A DNA stretch of 49,682 bases. Origin: an uncultured Clostridia bacterium. GTDB lineage: Bacteria; Bacillota; Clostridia; Oscillospirales; Ruminococcaceae. The position numbers and the translations under genes were made by a program. Each line of letters opens with the position of its first letter. Within the stretch, counting starts at the first letter, position 1. Below are positions 34,245-42,652 of the stretch, piece after piece. The notes beneath the pieces were generated by a model, which saw only the letters and a program-made list of their open reading frames with translations, was not told where the DNA came from and did not search any database. Location: contig CANPWL010000013.1 of the NCBI GenBank assembly GCA_947584375.1, forward strand, positions 1 to 49,682, read 5' to 3'.

Positions 34245-36335
34245 GTGAAAACATACGACAATTCAAAAATCAAAAATATTGTGCTTTGCGGTCATGCGGG
34301 CTCGGGAAAGACATCCCTTTGCGAAGGACTGCTGTATAAAAGCGGCGCAAGCGAAAGGTTAGGTAAAATTGCCGACGGAAATACCGTTTCAGATTATACC
34401 GGCGAAGAAATTTCAAGGAGATCCTCCGTATATACATCACTTTCTGCGTTTGAGAATGACGGCTTTAAAATCAATATATTAGATACACCGGGACTTTTCG
34501 ATTTTGCCGGCGAAATGACAGAGGGAATAGCTGCATGCGATACCGCAATGATAACAGTATCGGGAAAATCAGGCGTAAATGTCGGAACACATAAAGCATA
34601 CTCGGCAGCGGTTTCTATGAAAAAGCCCAGAATGTTCGTTATCACCAAGCTGGATTCTGATAATGCGAATTTCTATAATGTACTTACCGAGCTTAAATCG
34701 GAATTCGGACCGACAGTATGTCCTGTTGTAGTTCCCGTTATATCCGACAGAAAAATTGTGTCGTATGTAAATCTTATCGAGATGAAAGCATATAAGTATG
34801 ACGATAAAGGAAATGCTGTTGAAACTGAAATGCCTACATCTGATTTAGGAGATAAGATAGAATATCGTCTTCAGGGCTTAAAAGAAGCCATATCAGAAGC
34901 TGTTGCAGAAACGGATGAAGAGCTTTTTGAAAAGTTTTTCAGCGGTGAAGCATTCACTCAAAAAGAGCTTATTGACGGAATACACAAGGGAATGAACGAG
35001 GGAATTATAACTCCTGTAACCTGTGTATCCTCCGCTACCTTGGCAGGCATTGATATGCTTTTAAAGGAAATCTCTCTGCTGCTTCCCGTTTCAACCGACG
35101 AAGAAACTGCTGTCGCAGCCGATAAGGACGGCTCTCCTGTTGAAATTAAATGCGATATTTCTGAACCGTTTAGCGCTTTTGTATTCAAAACGGTGGCAGA
35201 CCCATTTGTCGGAAAGATGTCGTTTATAAAAGTTATGTCCGGTAAAATTCAGACAGGTTTAGACGCGGTAAATGCGTCAACGGGAAACACGTTAAAAATA
35301 GGAAAGCTGTTTACGCTTGTAGGTAAAAAACAAATTGAACTAACCGACGCAAACTGCGGAGATATTGTAGTTGCAACAAAGCTGGATGTAAATACAAACG
35401 ATACTATATGCGATGCTTCAAGGATAGTAAAATTTGACGCTGTCGATTTTCCTAAGCCTTGTTATCCTATGGCTGTTAAGGCTAAGGCTCAGGGTGATGA
35501 AAGTAAGATATCAAGTGCAGTATCAAAGCTTCTTGAGCAGGATCTTACTCTTGAATACTATCAGGATAATCTTACTCATGAGCAGATTTTAAAGGGCTTG
35601 GGCGAACAGCATCTTACCTCCGCACTGTCAAAACTCAAAAACGACTTCGGTGTTGATATTGAGCTTAAGATACCAAAGATACCATACAGAGAAACTATCA
35701 GAAAGAAAGTTAAGGTTCAGGGTAAGCATAAAAAACAATCAGGCGGACACGGTCAATACGGCGATGTCTGGATCGAATTTGAGCCCTGCGTTTCAGATGA
35801 ACTTATATTTGAGGAGAAAATTTTCGGCGGAGCAGTTCCGAAAAACTACTTCCCTGCCGTTGAAAAAGGACTTCAGGAATGCGTTGCAAAAGGAGTTTTG
35901 GCAGGGTTCCCTGTTGTGGGACTGAAAGCTATCCTGGTCGATGGTTCATATCACCCTGTTGATTCGTCTGAAATGGCATTTAAGATGGCAGCCTCCATTG
36001 CTTATAAGGAAGGTCTTGCTCAGGCTGATCCGGTTCTCTTAGAGCCGATAGGAGCGTTAAATGTTATCGTACCTGATGAAAATACAGGCGACATAATAGG
36101 CGAGCTGAACAAGCGTCGCGGAAGAGTACTCGGTATGAACCCATCGGAAACCGAAAAGGGTATGACCGAGGTTATAGCAGAAGTACCAATTTCCGAGATG
36201 AGCGACTTTACTATGCTTCTCCGTCAGATGACGCAGGGCAGAGGAAGCTTCACATTAGAACAGGAAAGATACGAACAGCTTCCTTCCCACTTAGTTGCAA
36301 GCGTTATTGCAGAAGCGTCAGTAAGCGGTGATTAA
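34245..36335 (+). CDS. EF-G-like translational GTPase (paralogue of elongation factor G)
   Basis: The 696 residues follow the EF-G domain order: GTPase domain with G1 GHAGSGKTS (16-24) and G3 DTPG (80-83), a beta-barrel domain II, and domains III-V (YRETIRKKVKVQGKHKKQSGGHGQYGDV, then LLEPIGALNVIVPDENTGDIIGELNKRRGRV). The G4 motif is TKLD (134-137) where true EF-G has NKMD, and the G1 context differs from canonical EF-G, so this is the EF-G2/FusB-like paralogue group rather than the essential factor. Role may be accessory or tied to stress or tetracycline-type ribosome protection; unproven. Starts with GTG behind GGAGAGA. The radical SAM gene follows with 2 bases between. Confidence 0.9.
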   Translation: MKTYDNSKIKNIVLCGHAGSGKTSLCEGLLYKSGASERLGKIADGNTVSDYTGEEISRRSSVYTSLSAFENDGFKINILDTPGLFDFAGEMTEGIAACDTAMITVSGKSGVNVGTHKAYSAAVSMKKPRMFVITKLDSDNANFYNVLTELKSEFGPTVCPVVVPVISDRKIVSYVNLIEMKAYKYDDKGNAVETEMPTSDLGDKIEYRLQGLKEAISEAVAETDEELFEKFFSGEAFTQKELIDGIHKGMNEGIITPVTCVSSATLAGIDMLLKEISLLLPVSTDEETAVAADKDGSPVEIKCDISEPFSAFVFKTVADPFVGKMSFIKVMSGKIQTGLDAVNASTGNTLKIGKLFTLVGKKQIELTDANCGDIVVATKLDVNTNDTICDASRIVKFDAVDFPKPCYPMAVKAKAQGDESKISSAVSKLLEQDLTLEYYQDNLTHEQILKGLGEQHLTSALSKLKNDFGVDIELKIPKIPYRETIRKKVKVQGKHKKQSGGHGQYGDVWIEFEPCVSDELIFEEKIFGGAVPKNYFPAVEKGLQECVAKGVLAGFPVVGLKAILVDGSYHPVDSSEMAFKMAASIAYKEGLAQADPVLLEPIGALNVIVPDENTGDIIGELNKRRGRVLGMNPSETEKGMTEVIAEVPISEMSDFTMLLRQMTQGRGSFTLEQERYEQLPSHLVASVIAEASVSGD

Positions 36336-36337
36336 AA

Positions 36338-37255
36338 TTGGCTGAGCTTTGCAATATTTGTCCCCGACAGTGTAATATTGACAGAGAAGTTTCCGCAGGC
36401 TTTTGCAGAGCCTGCGGAAATCATAATAACGTCATTGTATCAAGGGCGGCTCTACACTTTTGGGAAGAACCGTGTATCAGCGGTGAAAACGGGAGCGGAA
36501 CGGTTTTCTTTTCAAACTGCAATTTAAGATGCGTGTTTTGTCAGAACTCTGAAATAAGCGTTTTGGGAAAGGGAAAGGAAATATCCTGCAAACGCTTGGC
36601 TCAGATATTTTTGGAGCTTCAGGATAAGGGTGCGGAAAATATAAATCTTGTAACTCCCACACACTACTCCTATCAAATTCTCAAGGCTTTGGATATGGCT
36701 AAACCAAAGCTGGATATTCCGATAGTTATGAACTGCGGCGGATATGAATCCGCTGAAACAATAAAAATGCTGGACGGATATATAGATATTTATCTTCCTG
36801 ATATCAAGTATAAAAGCTCCGAGCTTTCGGCTAAATACTCTTCCTGTCCCGACTACTTTGAAAAGGTCTGCTTAGCAATTGAGGAAATGCACAGGCAAGC
36901 GCCAAAGCTTGTTTGGGAGAGAGGAGCTAAAGACTATGATATTAAAATTCTCCAAAAAGGACTTATAATACGGCATTTGGTATTGCCGAACTGTTATCAC
37001 GACAGCCTTGATATACTCGACTGGCTTTATAACTGCAAATTTTTGAATAAATATAATTTTCTACTCAGTCTTATGAGCCAGTTTACTCCTACGCCGTCTT
37101 GTGAAGATTTTCCCGAACTTAACAGAAAAATTACGACCTTTGAATATGAAAAGGTCGTAAGCAGAGCAAGTCAATACGGCTTTAGGGGCTATGTTCAGGA
37201 ACGCTCATCTGCACAAGAGGAATATATTCCTCCCTTTGACTTGACGGGCATATAA
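36338..37255 (+). CDS. Radical SAM protein, PflA-like family
   Basis: The 305 residues begin with a cysteine-rich patch (CNICPRQCNIDREVSAGFCRACG) and the radical-SAM cluster motif CNLRCVFCQN (C-x3-C-x2-C) about residues 64-73, in the group often named putative pyruvate-formate-lyase-activating enzymes. Substrate unknown; no partner glycyl-radical enzyme is next to it. It starts with TTG two bases after the EF-G-like stop, with GGTGAT as ribosome site inside the upstream gene, so the two are translationally coupled. Ends at a strong terminator. Confidence 0.88.
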   Translation: MAELCNICPRQCNIDREVSAGFCRACGNHNNVIVSRAALHFWEEPCISGENGSGTVFFSNCNLRCVFCQNSEISVLGKGKEISCKRLAQIFLELQDKGAENINLVTPTHYSYQILKALDMAKPKLDIPIVMNCGGYESAETIKMLDGYIDIYLPDIKYKSSELSAKYSSCPDYFEKVCLAIEEMHRQAPKLVWERGAKDYDIKILQKGLIIRHLVLPNCYHDSLDILDWLYNCKFLNKYNFLLSLMSQFTPTPSCEDFPELNRKITTFEYEKVVSRASQYGFRGYVQERSSAQEEYIPPFDLTGI

Positions 37256-37263
37256 AAAAATAC

Positions 37264-37298
37264 AACCTACTGAAAATAAAAATTTCAGTAGGTTTTTT
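37264..37298 (+). terminator. Bidirectional terminator between the radical SAM gene and hisK-like gene
   Basis: Perfect 12-bp arms AACCTACTGAAA (37264-37275) and TTTCAGTAGGTT (37283-37294), then TTTTAT; A-rich on the other flank, so it can also end the minus-strand gene. Confidence 0.92.
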
Positions 37299-37308
37299 AT
37301 TTGTTTGA

Positions 37309-38169
37309 TCAGATTTTTATAAACTCAGGCTTATGCTTTTTAAAATAAGTCAGATACTTAAATCCTGCCTTTTTAACAAGCTCTGCACACTCTGATATCC
37401 CCTTGCCCAAATCGTCGACTCGATGTGCGTCCGAGCCAAGAGAGATGATCTCCCCGCCCAAATCGTGATACAATTTTATATACTTGAAATCAGGAAATGG
37501 CTTTCCGTATTTTTGTCTTAACCCTGAAGTATTTACTTCTATCCCCTTTGAATTCCGAATAATGGTTTTAAAGCACTCTTCAATTATATCATCGTATTTT
37601 GAAAGGTCCGTTTTAAGACCGTACTCTCCCTCAATATATCTAAGCGTGTAAGTAAGATGCCCTAAAACGTCGAATTTTCCCCACTTGCAAAGCTTTAGAA
37701 GTTCAAGAAAATAGTCCTCTAAAAGCTTGTCAATTTGGCTGTGCGAATAATTTTCATATTTGATAAAGCAAAAATCAGGACGTTTCGGCAGTTCATGCAT
37801 TGAGCCTATGATAAAGTCCAGACGCTTATCTTCAACCGCTTTGTCAGCTATCTCAAAGTCGTGCGTTGCCTGACCCAGTTCAATTCCGCATATCAAATTT
37901 ATATTGTCTGCATAACGCTCTTTAAGTTTTGTTATACAGTCAAGCGACCTGTCAAAATCCCTTCCGAAATTATATGTGTCGTGCTCGTTTGGCTCGACGT
38001 TATAGTGATCTATACCGAACCAGCGGTTACACTCACAATGATCGGTTATCGCATATGCCTCAAGACCCAGTTCGATCGCCCTCTCGACCATTTGTACAGG
38101 GTCAGCGTCTGAATCAGGCGAGAAATATGTATGCGTATGGCAGTCAATAAGACCTTTAAGCTCGTTCAT
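37309..38169 (-). CDS. hisK: Histidinol-phosphatase, PHP type
   Basis: A 286-residue PHP-superfamily metallophosphatase that would dephosphorylate histidinol phosphate, the penultimate step to histidine. Motifs: DCHTHTYFSPDSDA at the N-terminus, AYAITDHCE, GIELGQATHD, FIIGSMHELPKRPDF, and GSDAHRVDDLG near the C-terminus, the set of metal ligands of the HisK/HisJ group. No other his genes are in the window. GGAG is 6-7 bases before the ATG. Confidence 0.9.
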   Translation of the reverse strand: MNELKGLIDCHTHTYFSPDSDADPVQMVERAIELGLEAYAITDHCECNRWFGIDHYNVEPNEHDTYNFGRDFDRSLDCITKLKERYADNINLICGIELGQATHDFEIADKAVEDKRLDFIIGSMHELPKRPDFCFIKYENYSHSQIDKLLEDYFLELLKLCKWGKFDVLGHLTYTLRYIEGEYGLKTDLSKYDDIIEECFKTIIRNSKGIEVNTSGLRQKYGKPFPDFKYIKLYHDLGGEIISLGSDAHRVDDLGKGISECAELVKKAGFKYLTYFKKHKPEFIKI

Positions 38170-38202
38170 TCCGATTCTCCGTTTCTTAAATTAATAATTT
38201 AT

Positions 38203-38230
38203 AGTATAACACAATATTAATAAATTGCAA
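38203..38230 (-). promoter_or_regulatory. Promoter of the histidinol-phosphatase gene
   Basis: On the minus strand TTGCAA (38230-38225), 16-base spacer, TATACT (38208-38203). Confidence 0.6.
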
Positions 38231-38270
38231 GATAAAATAGAGCTTACCGTGCATTAAAGTAAATAAGCGG

Positions 38271-38299
38271 TTGAAAAAATTCAATGTTTATGCTATAAT
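38271..38299 (+). promoter_or_regulatory. Promoter of the ECF S component gene
   Basis: TTGAAA (38271-38276), 17-base spacer, TATAAT (38294-38299). Confidence 0.7.
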
Positions 38300-38350
38300 T
38301 TTGTATGTTACTGAATTAAATTACTGTGTAAAACTAGGAATGGTGATAAT

Positions 38351-38878
38351 ATGAGAGTGAACATAAAACTTTTTATTTTAGCTGTTATATTAGGGATACT
38401 GGGGATCTTACTTCCCTGGTTCTTTGGCGGAGTAAGCCTTTTCGGTACAAAACTTCTGCCTATGGAGTTCCCTATTCTTCTTTGCGGAATGATATGCGGT
38501 CCGGGCTACGGCGGCGTTATCGGAGCATTAGTACCTATTCTCTATTCGCTTATTTTCGGAACAATGGATATATATCCTCTCGGTGTTGCAACGGCTGTTG
38601 AGCTTTGCGCTTACGGCATTATTTGCGGACTGCTCTACAAAATACTAAAACAGAATGTTTATGTTTCCCTGTTGCTATCTATGTTCAGCGGAAGAACGAT
38701 ATTCTATATTGTATATTATTTTATGCTCCGCTATGAGGGAAGATTATATACAGCCGATATGTTTATAAACGGGGAGTTTTTAAATGTCCTTTCGGGTATA
38801 GCAATTCAGATTATATTTATTCCGCTTATTGTTCTGATACTTAATAAGACGGGTATTGTACACAAGGGCGAAAGATAA
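38351..38878 (+). CDS. ECF transporter S component, substrate unknown
   Basis: A 175-residue membrane protein with five to six helices. The segment LLPMEFPILLCGMICGPGYGGVIGALVPILYSLIFG, given here in part as MEFPILLCGMICGPGYGG, matches the pattern of vitamin-uptake S components, where these helices form the substrate pocket. Substrate cannot be told. An energy module is not in the window, so it must share one encoded elsewhere. It is followed 30 bases later by the DUF1015 gene and probably co-transcribed with it. Confidence 0.72.
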   Translation: MRVNIKLFILAVILGILGILLPWFFGGVSLFGTKLLPMEFPILLCGMICGPGYGGVIGALVPILYSLIFGTMDIYPLGVATAVELCAYGIICGLLYKILKQNVYVSLLLSMFSGRTIFYIVYYFMLRYEGRLYTADMFINGEFLNVLSGIAIQIIFIPLIVLILNKTGIVHKGER

Positions 38879-38908
38879 AGCATTATATTACTTAAAGGAG
38901 AGTACACT

Positions 38909-40186
38909 ATGTCAACAGCATTCAAGTCGGCGGACATCCTGCTGCCGAATACAAAAACCGATATGTCAGCTTGGTCGGTGGTTGCCTGCGACCAATATAC
39001 AAGCGAGCCTGAATATTGGAAGGACGTCGAAAAAATCGTAGGAGATAAAGCTTCTACTCTCAATATGATACTTCCTGAAATTTATCTTAATCAAAGTGAT
39101 GTTGATTTCAGAATAGATAACATACATAAGACAATGGATAAATATCTTTCGTCAGATATTTTTAATGAATACAAAAATTCATACATCTACACCGAGCGCA
39201 CCCAAAGCAACGGAATACTTCGTCAGGGTCTGATAGGAATGATAGACCTTGAGGAATATGATTATTCAAAGGGCAGTACATCGTCTGTACGTGCAACTGA
39301 GTCAACTGTTGTGGAAAGGATACCTCCCAGGATCAAAGTGAGAAGGGACGCTTGTCTTGAACTTCCTCACATTATGATACTTATAGACGATAATAAAAAG
39401 ACCGTGATCGAGCCGATAGGCACAAAGGCTGACTCTATGAAAAAGCTGTACGATTTTCCTCTTATGAAAAACGGCGGAAGCATAAAAGGCTATCTTGTCG
39501 GTGATGACCAAAAGGACAAAATAGACAGTGCATTAACGGCTCTTGGAGATAAAAATGCATTTAACCAAAAATACGGATTATCAGATACGCCTGTTTTGCT
39601 TTATGCTATGGGCGACGGAAACCATTCGCTTGCAACTGCAAAAGCGTATTATGAAGAACTCAAATCAAACAACCCCGATAAGGATATGTCTTCCCACCCT
39701 GCAAGATATGCACTGGTTGAGATAGTCAACCTTCACAGCGAGGCTCTTCAATTTGAGGCTATCCACCGCATTGTTACAGATGTTGATTGTGATAACCTGT
39801 TGGCAAGTCTTAAATTCACGCTTTCTCTGACTGAAACGGACTGCGGTTCAGGTCAGGCATTCACATATGTCTGCAAGGGTGTTAAAAGGAAAATGTATAT
39901 AGGAAAGCCTCTTTCAAATCTGACAGTAGGCTCACTTCAAACAGTATTAGACGGCTACATAAAGGAAAACGGCGGTCAAGTTGATTACATTCACGGAACT
40001 GAGATTTTGGAAAAGCTTGCACAAGCTGATAACAGCATAGGGTTCATACTTCCCGATATGCTTAAATCCGAGCTTTTCCCGACAGTTATTAAAGACGGCG
40101 CTCTGCCGAGAAAAACATTCTCAATGGGTCACGCCGAGGATAAGAGATTTTATATAGAGTGCAGGAAGATTATAATTGATAATTGA
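38909..40186 (+). CDS. DUF1015 family protein
   Basis: A 425-residue cytoplasmic protein of the DUF1015 (COG4198-like) family, function not established. Visible marks are the N-terminal LPNTKTDMSAWSVVACDQYTSE, the ERIPPRIKVRRDACLELPH stretch and GDGNHSLATAKAYYEEL about residue 228, which corresponds to the conserved D-G-H/N-H motif of the family. AAAGGAGAG is 8 bases before the ATG. Its last four residues (IIDN) and TGA stop are encoded by a heptad repeat array. Confidence 0.85.
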   Translation: MSTAFKSADILLPNTKTDMSAWSVVACDQYTSEPEYWKDVEKIVGDKASTLNMILPEIYLNQSDVDFRIDNIHKTMDKYLSSDIFNEYKNSYIYTERTQSNGILRQGLIGMIDLEEYDYSKGSTSSVRATESTVVERIPPRIKVRRDACLELPHIMILIDDNKKTVIEPIGTKADSMKKLYDFPLMKNGGSIKGYLVGDDQKDKIDSALTALGDKNAFNQKYGLSDTPVLLYAMGDGNHSLATAKAYYEELKSNNPDKDMSSHPARYALVEIVNLHSEALQFEAIHRIVTDVDCDNLLASLKFTLSLTETDCGSGQAFTYVCKGVKRKMYIGKPLSNLTVGSLQTVLDGYIKENGGQVDYIHGTEILEKLAQADNSIGFILPDMLKSELFPTVIKDGALPRKTFSMGHAEDKRFYIECRKIIIDN

Positions 40187-40206
40187 TAATTGATAATTGA
40201 TAATGA
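40172..40206 (+). repeat. Heptad repeat array, ATTGATA type
   Basis: Five in-phase 7-bp units ATAATTG x4 and ATAATGA (rotation of ATTGATA, the unit of the 2931-2958 array). The stop codon of the DUF1015 gene (40184-40186) is inside it. Confidence 0.88.
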
Positions 40207-40228
40207 ATAGTTATAAAAGCCAATAAGC

Positions 40229-40262
40229 AAAAAAGTGTTCGGAAAAAACCGAACACTTTTTC
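40229..40262. terminator. Bidirectional terminator between the DUF1015 gene and rpiB
   Basis: Perfect 12-bp arms AAAAGTGTTCGG (40231-40242) and CCGAACACTTTT (40249-40260) around six A residues; T or A runs on both sides. Heptad arrays flank it on both sides. Confidence 0.9.
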
Positions 40263-40266
40263 TATT

Positions 40267-40301
40267 CTCTAACTTATAATCTCTAACCTTTAACCTCTAT
40301 A
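40267..40301 (-). repeat. Heptad repeat array, inverted TTAGAGG type
   Basis: Five in-phase 7-bp units on the plus strand: CTCTAAC, TTATAAT, CTCTAAC, CTTTAAC, CTCTATA; on the minus strand the main unit is GTTAGAG, a rotation of TTAGAGG at 33423-33464. The rpiB stop (40283-40285) and its last codons are inside the array. Confidence 0.82.
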
Positions 40302-40723
40302 TCCGTTATCATATCAACTCTTCTCTTGTGGCGTCCGCCGAGAAATTCAGTCTTCAGAAAAACATCAGCCAGTTCAATTGCAAGCCCCTCGCCTACAACT
40401 CTGCCGCCCATACAGAGAACATTAGCGTCGTTGTGCTGTCTTGTAAGCTTTGCCGAGTAGTAGTCAGAACAGCAAGCCGCCCTTATTCCTTTTACCTTAT
40501 TTGCGGCAATCGATATTCCTATACCCGTTCCGCAGATGAGTATTGCCTTTTCAAGATAGCCGTTTACAACATCGTCGCATACCTCTTTTGCTTTTTGGGG
40601 ATAATCGCATTTTTCTCCGCTCATACAGCCGTAGTCTTTATATGGGATTTCGTTTTTTTTGAAATATTCAACTATTGCTTCCTTGATTTCAGTTCCTGCG
40701 TGGTCATTTCCGATTCCAATCAT
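40283..40723 (-). CDS. rpiB: Ribose-5-phosphate isomerase B
   Basis: Interconverts ribose 5-phosphate and ribulose 5-phosphate. The 146 residues carry the RpiB/LacAB pattern: MIGIGNDHAGTEIKEAI, the catalytic cysteine in ILICGTGIGISIAANK, and RQHNDANVLCMGGRVVG. Its ATG overlaps the tsaB stop by one base (TAATG), so translation is coupled. The end of the protein, IEVKG, is encoded by heptad repeat sequence. Last gene of the fhs/tsaE/tsaB cluster. Confidence 0.95.
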   Translation of the reverse strand: MIGIGNDHAGTEIKEAIVEYFKKNEIPYKDYGCMSGEKCDYPQKAKEVCDDVVNGYLEKAILICGTGIGISIAANKVKGIRAACCSDYYSAKLTRQHNDANVLCMGGRVVGEGLAIELADVFLKTEFLGGRHKRRVDMITDIEVKG

Positions 40724-41463
40724 TACTTTATCTCCCTTCTGTCCTTCTCTGCTTTTGTTATCTGCAAATAGCTTGCATTTAGATTTGAAGCGTCATCAAA
40801 TACGCTCTCATCATTAAGCGCTATCATACACAAAGAACTTGCATTCTGAAGTCTTTTGTCAACAGGCGCTAAAATAACGCTTTTGTCATCTTTAAAAAAG
40901 CTGTTCTTAAGCTCACTTGCATTATCGCCAACAAGAATAACACTTCCGAAACCTTTATCCTGCTTGTATTTAAGTATCTTCTCATTACTGCAAACAGTAT
41001 CAGTAACTATACATTCTATATTATTTCCGTTAAGCTTATATGCTCCGAAATAAGAGATATCAGGTCTTGCTCTCATAACCGAAAAAACTATTTTCTCACT
41101 GTTTTCTCCGGTGCATATATTCATAGCAAGCGATTTCAATGTCGAGATCCCCGCACACTTTTTATTATTATTAAAGCATAACCCCTTGACAGCCGAAATA
41201 CCTATTCTTAATCCCGTATAGCTGCCCGGACCGTTTGCAACAGCTATGGCGTCAATGTCATTGAGGGTTAAATTGACGTCATTCAAAAGCTTTTTTAAAA
41301 GCGGAAGTAAAACCTGAGAATGTGTGAGCTTTGTAACAACAGTAGTATTTGCAAGAATTTTATCACCGTCTGCAATGGCTAACGACGCTATCTTTCCCGA
41401 TGTGTCAACGCCGAGAACTATTTTTGATTTATTAATATCCGTTATATCAGCCAAAGCGTTCAT
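40723..41463 (-). CDS. tsaB: tRNA threonylcarbamoyladenosine biosynthesis protein TsaB
   Basis: TsaB is the dimerising partner of TsaD in making t6A37 of ANN-decoding tRNAs. The protein has the ASKHA-fold start KIVLGVDTSGKIASLAIAD and the family block NGPGSYTGLRIGISAVKGLC. I start it at the ATG at 41463 (246 residues), which overlaps the end of tsaE by 17 bases; a TTG at 41478 is an alternative and the extra N-terminal residues are not conserved either way. Encoded with tsaE upstream and rpiB downstream. Confidence 0.93.
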   Translation of the reverse strand: MNALADITDINKSKIVLGVDTSGKIASLAIADGDKILANTTVVTKLTHSQVLLPLLKKLLNDVNLTLNDIDAIAVANGPGSYTGLRIGISAVKGLCFNNNKKCAGISTLKSLAMNICTGENSEKIVFSVMRARPDISYFGAYKLNGNNIECIVTDTVCSNEKILKYKQDKGFGSVILVGDNASELKNSFFKDDKSVILAPVDKRLQNASSLCMIALNDESVFDDASNLNASYLQITKAEKDRREIK

Positions 41464-41881
41464 CTCCGTTGATTTCAATTTCCCTTTTATTATCGCTGAG
41501 CCTTGTTATTTTTATAAATACAGTGTTTTCAGGAAGCGAGTCTCTTATATTTTCGCTCCACTCGACCGCCATAATATTATTATCATCCATATAATCATAA
41601 AAGCCTGTTGTTTCGAGGTCGAGCGAGCTTGTGATCCTATACATATCAAAATGATACAGAGTAACATCACTGCTATCCGACCTGTATTCATTGACAAGCG
41701 CAAATGTAGGAGACGTAACTGTGTCGCCTATTCCAAGACCGATAGAAAGACCTCTTGTAAAGGTAGTTTTACCTGCTCCCAAGCCACCGATATAAGCAAT
41801 AACATCTCCGCCTTTAAGCTTTTTCCCGACGCTTTTTGCAAATTCAATTGTTTCTTCAGGCGAATTTGTAACTACCCTCAT
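41447..41881 (-). CDS. tsaE: tRNA threonylcarbamoyladenosine biosynthesis ATPase TsaE
   Basis: The 144-residue P-loop ATPase of the t6A complex. Walker A is IGGLGAGKTTFTRGL (about 32-46), followed by VTSPTFALVNEY and LYHFDMYRI, and VEWSENI, all typical of TsaE. It acts with TsaB-TsaD in the cytoplasm. It starts 18 bases after the upstream membrane-protein gene and overlaps tsaB. Confidence 0.96.
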   Translation of the reverse strand: MRVVTNSPEETIEFAKSVGKKLKGGDVIAYIGGLGAGKTTFTRGLSIGLGIGDTVTSPTFALVNEYRSDSSDVTLYHFDMYRITSSLDLETTGFYDYMDDNNIMAVEWSENIRDSLPENTVFIKITRLSDNKREIEINGDERFG

Positions 41882-41899
41882 ATAACTTCTCCTAATAAC

Positions 41900-42604
41900 T
41901 TATTTTTTCAAAAGCGCTTCCTCAGTATGGTCGTCATACAACGGCTCATTTGACAATATTTCATCTATTTTACTGTCATTATTTACATCAGTAACAGGCT
42001 TTGCCGCCTGCTTTTTAATATCAGTATCGTTCTTATGATGGACCTTAGTATCAAAACGCTCAATAAAAGTAAAATACTTTTGTGCAGCTTCTACCTGATC
42101 TATATCAAAAGGACACTCGTCTGCAATTTGTTTTGTATTAAGAGCCGCAACTGTAAATTCAATAATTTCATTGCCGTTGTTATCGTAGAATATAGCATTG
42201 GTTTTCATATATCTTACTATAATTTTTGAAACATTATCAAGTGCAAGTCTTACAGGCTCGCCGGCAATAACTCTATCCCCTCTGAATTTTATAGGAATAG
42301 CATAGCTTTCCCATTCTTTAAAAGCGTAAATATAATTTTCATAGGTATAAGATTTCTTTCCCTTTGAATTTGAAGTTGCACCTGTTTTGTTTGCAAATAC
42401 AACAGTTAAATCCTTAACACCCGGCAAAGTCTTTGCAACAAGTGCATTTACGCGCTGAATATCACGTTCAAGACGTTTTTTACGTCTTTTTTTGCCCATC
42501 ACCTTAAAAATAACAGAAAACAAAATGAGCAAAATGATTACCACGCATACTATGAAAAAAATCACGGTTCCCTTTTCACCGAATAAATCTCTTAAAAAGT
42601 TCAT
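41900..42604 (-). CDS. Hypothetical membrane-anchored protein
   Basis: The 234 residues start with one membrane helix (GTVIFFIVCVVIILLILFSVIF), then a very basic patch (KKRRKKRLERD) that would stay inside, and a soluble cytoplasmic domain of mixed strand and helix ending in an acidic tail. I do not recognise the domain. It sits between fhs (48 bases upstream) and tsaE (18 bases downstream) on the same strand, so it is part of that operon. Confidence 0.75.
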   Translation of the reverse strand: MNFLRDLFGEKGTVIFFIVCVVIILLILFSVIFKVMGKKRRKKRLERDIQRVNALVAKTLPGVKDLTVVFANKTGATSNSKGKKSYTYENYIYAFKEWESYAIPIKFRGDRVIAGEPVRLALDNVSKIIVRYMKTNAIFYDNNGNEIIEFTVAALNTKQIADECPFDIDQVEAAQKYFTFIERFDTKVHHKNDTDIKKQAAKPVTDVNNDSKIDEILSNEPLYDDHTEEALLKK

Positions 42605-42652
42605 TATTCAATTCTCCCTTCATACAAATACATTTCACATCTTGCAAATATT

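Noticed and set aside
40172-40206. CRISPR-like repeat array
   Set aside because: The units are 7 bp with no spacers; these are simple tandem heptads.
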